DNA from: an uncultured Peptococcaceae bacterium
GTDB taxonomy: Bacteria > Bacillota > Peptococcia > Peptococcales > Peptococcaceae
Direction of reading: 5' to 3'
Length of the DNA stretch: 11,050 nt
Assembly (NCBI GenBank): GCA_902492275.1
Contig: CABUKW010000100.1
Location: forward strand, 1-11,050
The position numbers were made by a program, and so were the translations under genes. The notes below the pieces were generated by a model. It was not told where the DNA came from. It ran no database searches and saw only the letters and a program-made list of their open reading frames with translations. Shown here piece after piece: positions 6,648 through 11,050 of this stretch (positions are counted from its first letter, which is position 1; every line of letters starts with the position of its first letter).

Positions 6648-6750
6648 TGTGCATAACACTGTGGATAGCTAGTTATTTATGTGGAAACTCGCTGTTCCTT
6701 GTGGATAATTTTCTTTTTTATCTACAGTATATTATTAACAAATAATTTAC
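6648..6750. other. Cluster of four DnaA-box-like sites next to an A+T-rich stretch
   Basis: Four similar 9-mers lie in the same orientation: TGTGCATAA (6648-6656), TGTGGATAG (6660-6668), TGTGGAAAC (6680-6688) and TGTGGATAA (6700-6708). The first and last are exact matches to the DnaA box TTATNCACA read on the minus strand; the other two differ at one or more positions. Starts are 12, 20 and 20 bases apart, so the last three sit at about two-turn spacing. Positions 6705-6750 are almost pure A and T, as in a duplex-unwinding element. No replication gene is in the window, so this may be a DnaA-binding or titration site and need not be an origin. The rest of 6564-6769 holds no gene that I can support. 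Confidence 0.5.
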
Positions 6751-6769
6751 ATCGTCTGACCTACCAAGC

Positions 6770-6806
6770 AAAGAAACGACATAACTATATGCTATGTCGT
6801 TCCTTT
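6770..6806 (-). terminator. Long hairpin downstream of the catabolic operon, probable terminator
   Basis: In the minus transcript AAAGGAACGACATA (6806-6793) pairs with TATGTCGTTTCTTT (6783-6770) over 14 bases with one G-U wobble and a 9-base loop. The same position is a mismatch on the plus strand. It lies about 80 bases after the stop of the amidohydrolase-like gene, the last of its operon. The U-rich sequence is inside the stem and no tail follows, so termination strength is uncertain. Confidence 0.45.
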
Positions 6807-6868
6807 GGAATAATTATATGCCCTTGATGAATGTTTTCTCTGTATACTTCGCTTTGCTTATAAGAAGA

Positions 6869-6884
6869 GTATAGCATTCTATAC
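6869..6884 (-). terminator. Short A+T-rich hairpin immediately after the amidohydrolase-like gene
   Basis: GTATAG and CTATAC are perfect 6-base arms (6869-6874, 6879-6884) around a 4-base loop, starting one base beyond the stop codon. In the minus transcript a U-rich segment TCTTCTTAT follows. The stem is weak. It may assist termination together with the larger hairpin at 6770-6806, or be chance. Confidence 0.25.
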
Positions 6885-6885
6885 A

Positions 6886-7731
6886 TTACACAACCGTTTT
6901 ATTAACCAGGTTATCTTCTAAACCTAGTAAGCGCGCCGCATTATGGTACATAATATCCGGTAAAACATCTTCTCTAATGCCACTATTTAAGTGAGCATCA
7001 ACTGCATATTGTAAGGTTTTTCCTGGAAATACCGAAGCAAAAATTGTCTTTTTCTTCAGAAAATAATTAGCTGCTGTGACATAATCCTGATGTCCAGGAT
7101 TATCAGGCATGATATAAAAATCTGGACTTAAATATACATTCGGCCTTTGATAACAAACATGGCAAATCGGTGCCACATACGGCCATCCTCCATGCGTCAA
7201 AACCATTCTTAAATCAGGAAACATTTTCGCTACATGATCAATATACTTTGGTTCATAATATTCAATCGCTTCACAATATAATCCTCCAAATGTAATTGTC
7301 AGTATGATATTCTCCTTCTGACATTTCTCATAAATTGGCCATAGGATTTTATCATCAGCAGGTACTGGACGTTTAATGAAAAACTGTCCTGGTTCTATAA
7401 TAGCAGCCTTTGCTTTCCCATTAACAATATATTTATCAATATCTCCTACTGGATCATCGCTGTATGGGTCAATATGTGCCAAAGCCTCAAATCTTCCTGC
7501 ATAGGTATCTACTAATTCATCAATATCGCTCATGTCTTGCCCATAACGATATGGTGCCATACCCAAAACAACTCCAGCCTCATCCATTTCCTTTATCATT
7601 AATTCCATATCAAATTTTCTTGCAGCCTCACTATAATAAGGGTTATGAGGATTATTCTGTGCAGCTTCAAAAATTTTATTTACACGAAAAGACTTAAAAG
7701 GTGGACGCAAGCGCCAATCTATAATTTTCAT
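6886..7731 (-). CDS. Amidohydrolase-2 superfamily protein lacking the usual metal ligands
   Basis: The 281-residue protein fits the length and fold of the amidohydrolase-2 family (TIM-barrel hydrolases and decarboxylases such as ACMSD, gamma-resorcylate decarboxylase and LigI). Family marks are an N-terminal strand MKIIDWRLRPP, the strand LRMVLTHGGWP with His180, and the C-terminal MYHNAARLLGL (261-271). The usual HxH after strand 1 reads Arg7-Leu-Arg9, the strand-5 His is missing (ILTITFGG, 143-150), and the FGSDYP aspartate is Val234 (FASVFPGK). Three metal-site positions are therefore replaced. It may be a metal-independent subfamily or a non-catalytic relative. The ATG at 7731 is preferred over the GTG at 7740 because AAAGGAG lies only 2 bases before the GTG and 11 before the ATG. 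It is the last gene of the operon, 48 bases after the dehydrogenase gene. The reaction is unknown; hydrolysis or decarboxylation of a ring-derived acid is a guess from context. Confidence 0.75.
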   Translation of the reverse strand: MKIIDWRLRPPFKSFRVNKIFEAAQNNPHNPYYSEAARKFDMELMIKEMDEAGVVLGMAPYRYGQDMSDIDELVDTYAGRFEALAHIDPYSDDPVGDIDKYIVNGKAKAAIIEPGQFFIKRPVPADDKILWPIYEKCQKENIILTITFGGLYCEAIEYYEPKYIDHVAKMFPDLRMVLTHGGWPYVAPICHVCYQRPNVYLSPDFYIMPDNPGHQDYVTAANYFLKKKTIFASVFPGKTLQYAVDAHLNSGIREDVLPDIMYHNAARLLGLEDNLVNKTVV

Positions 7732-7779
7732 TTTTACCACGACTCCTTTATTCTATATATAAAGATTACCACTAAATTT

Positions 7780-8544
7780 TTAGCGTAACGCTAGTCCCCC
7801 GTCAATATACAAACTTTCACCATGAACATAAAGCGCTTCATCGGAGCATAAGAAAACTGCTCCGCCAACCATATCTTCTGGGCATCCCACACGTCCCACT
7901 GGAATTGTACTGGCAACTCGTTTTCTAAAATCTTCATTGGCCATGGAACCATTAATATTCATTGGTGTCAAAATTAAACCAGGATGTAAAATATTCAAGC
8001 GAATTTTAGTTCCTTCTAAATCACGGGCTGCTGAACGGCTCATACCCACAATAGCTGCCTTTGTAGCACTATACGGCAACGCATCTGGCTGTCCTTTTCT
8101 CACACCACTTAACGATGAAGTATTCATGATCGCACAATTCTCACCATTTGCTTTCATATGTGGAACAACCGCTTTCATTCCCAACATGGGCCCTACTACA
8201 TTAACATCCAAAGCCCGTCTAAATTCATCAGCATTTGTAGTTTCAATTGTACCAAAAGGACGCACTGCGGCATTATTTACTAAAATATTAATCTTTCCCC
8301 ATTTTTCCAATGTTCGTTCTATAATTTCAGACCAGCTATTTTCTTGACTAACATCGGCTAATACTGTTAAAACTTCACCACCCGAAGCCTCAATTTCAGA
8401 GGCAATTCTAGCCATATCTTCTTTTCTGCTACTAGTAACCATTGTCACTTTTGCGCCTTCCTTTGCAAAAGCTCTTGCTTCTGCCTCGCCAATACCACTA
8501 GCAGCTCCCGTGATAATTGCTACTTTTCCTTCTAATCTCCCCAT
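7780..8544 (-). CDS. Short-chain dehydrogenase/reductase (SDR, classical type)
   Basis: The 254-residue length is typical of classical SDRs. Visible in order are the nucleotide-binding TGAASGIG (12-19), Asp64 in LADVS, the structural NNAA (90-93), Asn115 (DVNVVG), catalytic Ser143/Ser144 in NTSSLSG, the YSATK pair Tyr158 and Lys162, HPG (187-189), and the C-terminal YIDGG. The catalytic set is complete. The second strand ends VTSSRKED with Arg40 and no acidic residue, which favours NADP(H) over NAD(H). The ATG at 8544 follows GGGAGG by 8 bases. The gene lies 41 bases after the transporter gene and 48 before the amidohydrolase-like gene, all on one strand, so it probably reduces or oxidises an alcohol/keto intermediate made after the flavoprotein step. 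The substrate cannot be inferred from sequence alone. Confidence 0.9.
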   Translation of the reverse strand: MGRLEGKVAIITGAASGIGEAEARAFAKEGAKVTMVTSSRKEDMARIASEIEASGGEVLTVLADVSQENSWSEIIERTLEKWGKINILVNNAAVRPFGTIETTNADEFRRALDVNVVGPMLGMKAVVPHMKANGENCAIMNTSSLSGVRKGQPDALPYSATKAAIVGMSRSAARDLEGTKIRLNILHPGLILTPMNINGSMANEDFRKRVASTIPVGRVGCPEDMVGGAVFLCSDEALYVHGESLYIDGGLALR

Positions 8545-8585
8545 TAAAATTACCTCCCATTCTAAACAACACTAACTGTCATTTT

Positions 8586-10031
8586 TTAAAAAATTACATA
8601 GGCTAATGGAATGCCTACAACTAAACCTAAAATAACGGTTAAAACAAATACCCATGTCCCATAAATATATGCAGATTTTGTATCTACCCAACTATTTCCA
8701 AAGATCATTGCTGCTGGGCCAGATGCCGGCGCTGTCATGAAAGCAATATTTAAAATCCAACATCCTAACGTAGCTATAATATACGGATTGGCCCCATTTT
8801 CTGCCATAAATGAGCACATGATTGGCACAAAAACAGTTACCACAACAACATTATTCGCAACCTGCGTAATGATCAATGGGATCAACATCGACACGACAAT
8901 AAAAGCTATTGGTCCCAATCCACCATATAGAGGTTCTAACACACTCTTCAAAAGAATCATGATACCACCCTCTTCTGAAGTCAATGCACCACCAATATTA
9001 GCAATGGCAACAAACATAAATATAATATCCCACTGCACTCCATGATAGATTAATTTTTTCAAATCATACCGTTTTCCATTCAAATTCCAAATTAAAAATA
9101 AACCCACTATTAATGCAGGAGTTCCATATGTGCCAAATCCATTTACAATTGCGTATAAACTACTATTTTTGGGCAATATGCTAGGTAAAAATAACATTAC
9201 CATCATCAAAACAAGTAATATTCCTATTATTTTTTGATCATATGACATTTTGTCATTTCTATGCGCAGCAAATGCATCTACATTTTTTAATAACGTAACA
9301 TCTGCTTTCATTACATATTTTCCAAAGAACAGAAAACCTAAAATGAACAAGAATCCCAAAATTGCTGTTACAGCAGTAAATTGTGCATAGTTCACTGTAA
9401 AATTTTCAAAAAACGTGTTCATCTGACGCATGTAGATTATGGAAATTCCTTTAAAAGGAAGCATAGCCGCACCGACATCACACATAACACTGATTCCCGC
9501 CAGCATCATCACAGGATACTTGTCATAAGGTTTATAACCAATTTGCTCACACAAATGTAAAAATATACTCCAAAGTAGAACAATAGAGGCATATAAACTA
9601 ATTAAACAACCCATTAGCCAACCCGCCAAAAGGAACATCAAGCTAAGAACCCAAGGGCGCCCTTCCGTAACTTTGCGGCTTAATAGCCAATTAGCCAAAA
9701 ATGTCGAAAGACCACATTCCTCTACAGCAGCTGCAAAAAGCAACAGAAAAAAGATCAGAATCGTAGTGGAATCTCCAAAGCCTTTACTCAAGGCCGCTGT
9801 ACAAGTAGTATAGTCCGATAAACCTAGAAACAGTACTACAAAAATACTAGGCAACACAAACCCTAACGTACTCCAGCCCCATAGCATTCCAATGAAAATC
9901 CCTAATATTTCCATACCCAATGGTGGCAACCCACCAATTGCAGGCAAAAATTTGAATCCTATCATAAAAGCTAACATAATCGCTACATGAATATATTGTT
10001 TTGAAATTCCATTTTTAGTGGTAGTATTCAT
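8586..10031 (-). CDS. DASS/SLC13-type anion (di/tricarboxylate-like) transporter
   Basis: The 481-residue hydrophobic protein has about 11-13 membrane segments and the two-repeat layout of divalent anion:sodium symporters (SLC13/DASS). Family landmarks are GFGDSTTILIFFLLLFAAAVE (84-104) in the first repeat, the reentrant TQVANNVVVVTVFVPIM (389-405) where many members have SNT, and FMTAPASGPAAMIFGN (431-446), matching the family line 'PVATPPNAIVFGSG'. I take the ATG at 10031 as start because AGGTAGG lies 6 bases before it; an in-frame TTG at 10055 has no ribosome site. The gene sits between the flavoprotein and dehydrogenase genes of one operon, so it most likely imports the carboxylate those enzymes process. 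CitMHS- or ArsB-like members of the same ion-transporter superfamily are alternatives. Confidence 0.8.
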   Translation of the reverse strand: MNTTTKNGISKQYIHVAIMLAFMIGFKFLPAIGGLPPLGMEILGIFIGMLWGWSTLGFVLPSIFVVLFLGLSDYTTCTAALSKGFGDSTTILIFFLLLFAAAVEECGLSTFLANWLLSRKVTEGRPWVLSLMFLLAGWLMGCLISLYASIVLLWSIFLHLCEQIGYKPYDKYPVMMLAGISVMCDVGAAMLPFKGISIIYMRQMNTFFENFTVNYAQFTAVTAILGFLFILGFLFFGKYVMKADVTLLKNVDAFAAHRNDKMSYDQKIIGILLVLMMVMLFLPSILPKNSSLYAIVNGFGTYGTPALIVGLFLIWNLNGKRYDLKKLIYHGVQWDIIFMFVAIANIGGALTSEEGGIMILLKSVLEPLYGGLGPIAFIVVSMLIPLIITQVANNVVVVTVFVPIMCSFMAENGANPYIIATLGCWILNIAFMTAPASGPAAMIFGNSWVDTKSAYIYGTWVFVLTVILGLVVGIPLAYVIF

Positions 10032-10066
10032 ATTATACCTACCTTTCCGTATCAAAGGATATTTCT

Positions 10067-10094
10067 ATTTGTTTTATTGATGTATCAAACAAAT
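10067..10094. repeat. Inverted repeat in the flavoprotein-transporter intercistronic gap
   Basis: ATTTGTTT (10067-10074) and AAACAAAT (10087-10094) are perfect 8-base arms around 12 bases. They lie in the 72-base gap between the flavoprotein stop and the transporter start. The minus transcript has no U-tract afterwards, so it is not a normal terminator. It could tune processing or relative expression, or be a chance A+T-rich repeat. Confidence 0.3.
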
Positions 10095-10103
10095 GGAATA
10101 TAT

Positions 10104-11050
10104 TTACAAATTCATTGCCGCTTCAAAACCATCTGAAACCGCATCCATAACTTGCCGTATTTCTTTCGCATCTCCAATTGTAATGATTTGCTTATCACAT
10201 TCTTTTAATTCATCGGCCAAATAATTAACTGGTTTCATACCTGTTGCCAATATGATTGTATCCGCTGATAATTCGATTACTTGACCTGCCGCCACTTTAA
10301 CAATAATACTTTTTTCTTTTATTTCTTTCACTTGACTGCCTAATAATACATTTATTTTATTATCTTCTATTGCTTTTAATAAAAATTCACGGGGATGTGC
10401 GGTTTCTTTTGGTGCCAGAATATTAGTCATTTCAACAATCGTGACATTTTTTCTATGCACAGCTAAATGCAATGCTGTTTCCGCACCAATTTGACCACCG
10501 CCAATCACAATCGCTTTAGAACCGCAAATTGTCTTTCCTTCTAAAATATCGTTAGCTACTACCACATTTGCATGTGTTACACCTGGAATAGAAGGTACAA
10601 TTGCTGTCCCACCTGTAGCTATTATAATTGCATCAGCATCGCTCTTTTTAACAAATTCAGAAGTCACTTCCATCTCCATATGCACAGACACACCTAATTG
10701 CTGTAATCTATGACTTTGCCAAAATATAAACGAAGCTAATTCTCCCTTATTAGGTGGAATTGCAGCTACACGATATTGTCCACCCAGCTTATCATTTTTT
10801 TCATATAATTGCACCCGATGGCCTTGTTCCGCAGCTGTAATAGCAGCCTGCATACCAGCTGGTCCTCCACCAATAACCATTACTTTTTTGGTCGTAATGG
10901 CCTTTCTACCTGCAAATTCATACTCTCGTCCCATCAAAGGATTTAATGCACAACGAATAGGTTTATCTCCTAATAAAACACCCATGCAACCTTGGCTACA
11001 TCCAATGCAATATCGAATGCTATCAAAATCACCGCATTTCGCCTTTTCTG
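10104..11050 (-). CDS. 2-enoate reductase-type NADH:flavin oxidoreductase, C-terminal part (gene runs off the edge)
   Basis: About 314 C-terminal residues are visible. The frame stays open to the window edge, so an internal ATG at 10985 is not the start. Upstream of that ATG it reads RYCIGCSQGCMG and then IRCALNP. This C-x2-C-x3-C pattern followed by a fourth Cys is the 4Fe-4S site of Old Yellow Enzyme-type reductases with an added FAD domain (2-enoate reductase, 2,4-dienoyl-CoA reductase FadH, BaiCD/BaiH). The FAD Rossmann motif VMVIGGGPAGMQAA and YEKNDKLGGQ follow, then an NAD(P)H motif AIVIGGGQIGAETA, and TIILATGMKPVN near the end. The missing N-terminal half should be the FMN-binding TIM barrel; full members are about 640-680 residues. 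It is the first visible gene of a four-gene operon. A likely role is NADH-dependent reduction of an activated C=C bond in an unsaturated acid or its CoA ester. Confidence 0.85.
   Translation of the reverse strand, partial: EKAKCGDFDSIRYCIGCSQGCMGVLLGDKPIRCALNPLMGREYEFAGRKAITTKKVMVIGGGPAGMQAAITAAEQGHRVQLYEKNDKLGGQYRVAAIPPNKGELASFIFWQSHRLQQLGVSVHMEMEVTSEFVKKSDADAIIIATGGTAIVPSIPGVTHANVVVANDILEGKTICGSKAIVIGGGQIGAETALHLAVHRKNVTIVEMTNILAPKETAHPREFLLKAIEDNKINVLLGSQVKEIKEKSIIVKVAAGQVIELSADTIILATGMKPVNYLADELKECDKQIITIGDAKEIRQVMDAVSDGFEAAMNL

Noticed and set aside
6419..6745. Plus-strand open frame of about 108 codons through the gap
   Set aside because: It is Cys- and Phe-rich without recognisable domains, and it runs antisense to the leader RNA and through the DnaA-box cluster; judged spurious.
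10032..10103. TATAAT directly before the transporter ATG as an internal operon promoter
   Set aside because: It overlaps the ribosome-site-to-start spacer, so a transcript from it would lack the ribosome site, and no -35 is in register.
1..11050. Mobile elements, CRISPR arrays, tRNA or rRNA genes
   Set aside because: No transposase or integrase frame, spaced direct-repeat array, terminal repeats or RNA-gene motifs were seen. The only regular repeats are the DnaA-box-like 9-mers.

Overview
The window looks like chromosome from an anaerobic or facultatively anaerobic low-to-mid-GC Bacillota, possibly of the Negativicutes; this assignment is an inference. The support is strong GGAGG-type ribosome sites, Rho-independent terminators with U-tracts, an XRE-type regulator of Firmicutes style, a GltS-type sodium symporter, and an iron-sulfur 2-enoate-reductase-type flavoprotein typical of anaerobes. 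No rRNA, tRNA, CRISPR array, transposase or phage gene is visible.

Layout. (1) Positions 1-401 hold the 3' part of an XRE-family regulator with a membrane tail. Its helix-turn-helix coding part is visibly broken by stops and small indels. A terminator follows at 420-467. (2) Positions 557-2442 (minus) encode two tandem, related LysR-type regulators. They are divergent from a GltS-family symporter at 2833-4275 (plus). The 390-base gap between them carries back-to-back promoters, the classical layout for LysR control of the neighbouring transporter. Two hairpins lie at 4301-4399. (3) Positions 4436-6322 (minus) encode an MFS drug-efflux-type transporter fused to two C-terminal CBS domains. Upstream is a ~200-base leader with a strong promoter, an elaborate stem-loop and a textbook intrinsic terminator just before the ribosome site, which has the layout of a riboswitch or attenuator. 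(4) Positions 6564-6885 are non-coding and contain four same-orientation DnaA-box-like 9-mers beside a very A+T-rich stretch. (5) Positions 6886-11050 (minus) are one closely packed operon that runs off the right edge. In transcription order it encodes an enoate-reductase-type flavoprotein (3' part only), a DASS/SLC13-type anion transporter, a short-chain dehydrogenase and an amidohydrolase-2-fold protein. Together they look like uptake plus reductive breakdown of an organic acid. The substrate cannot be read from the sequence.

The right-hand operon is clearly more A+T-rich than the block at 557-6322, suggesting different ancestry. The points most worth following up are the transporter leader RNA, the MFS-CBS fusion, the DnaA-box cluster, and the amidohydrolase that lacks the usual metal ligands.
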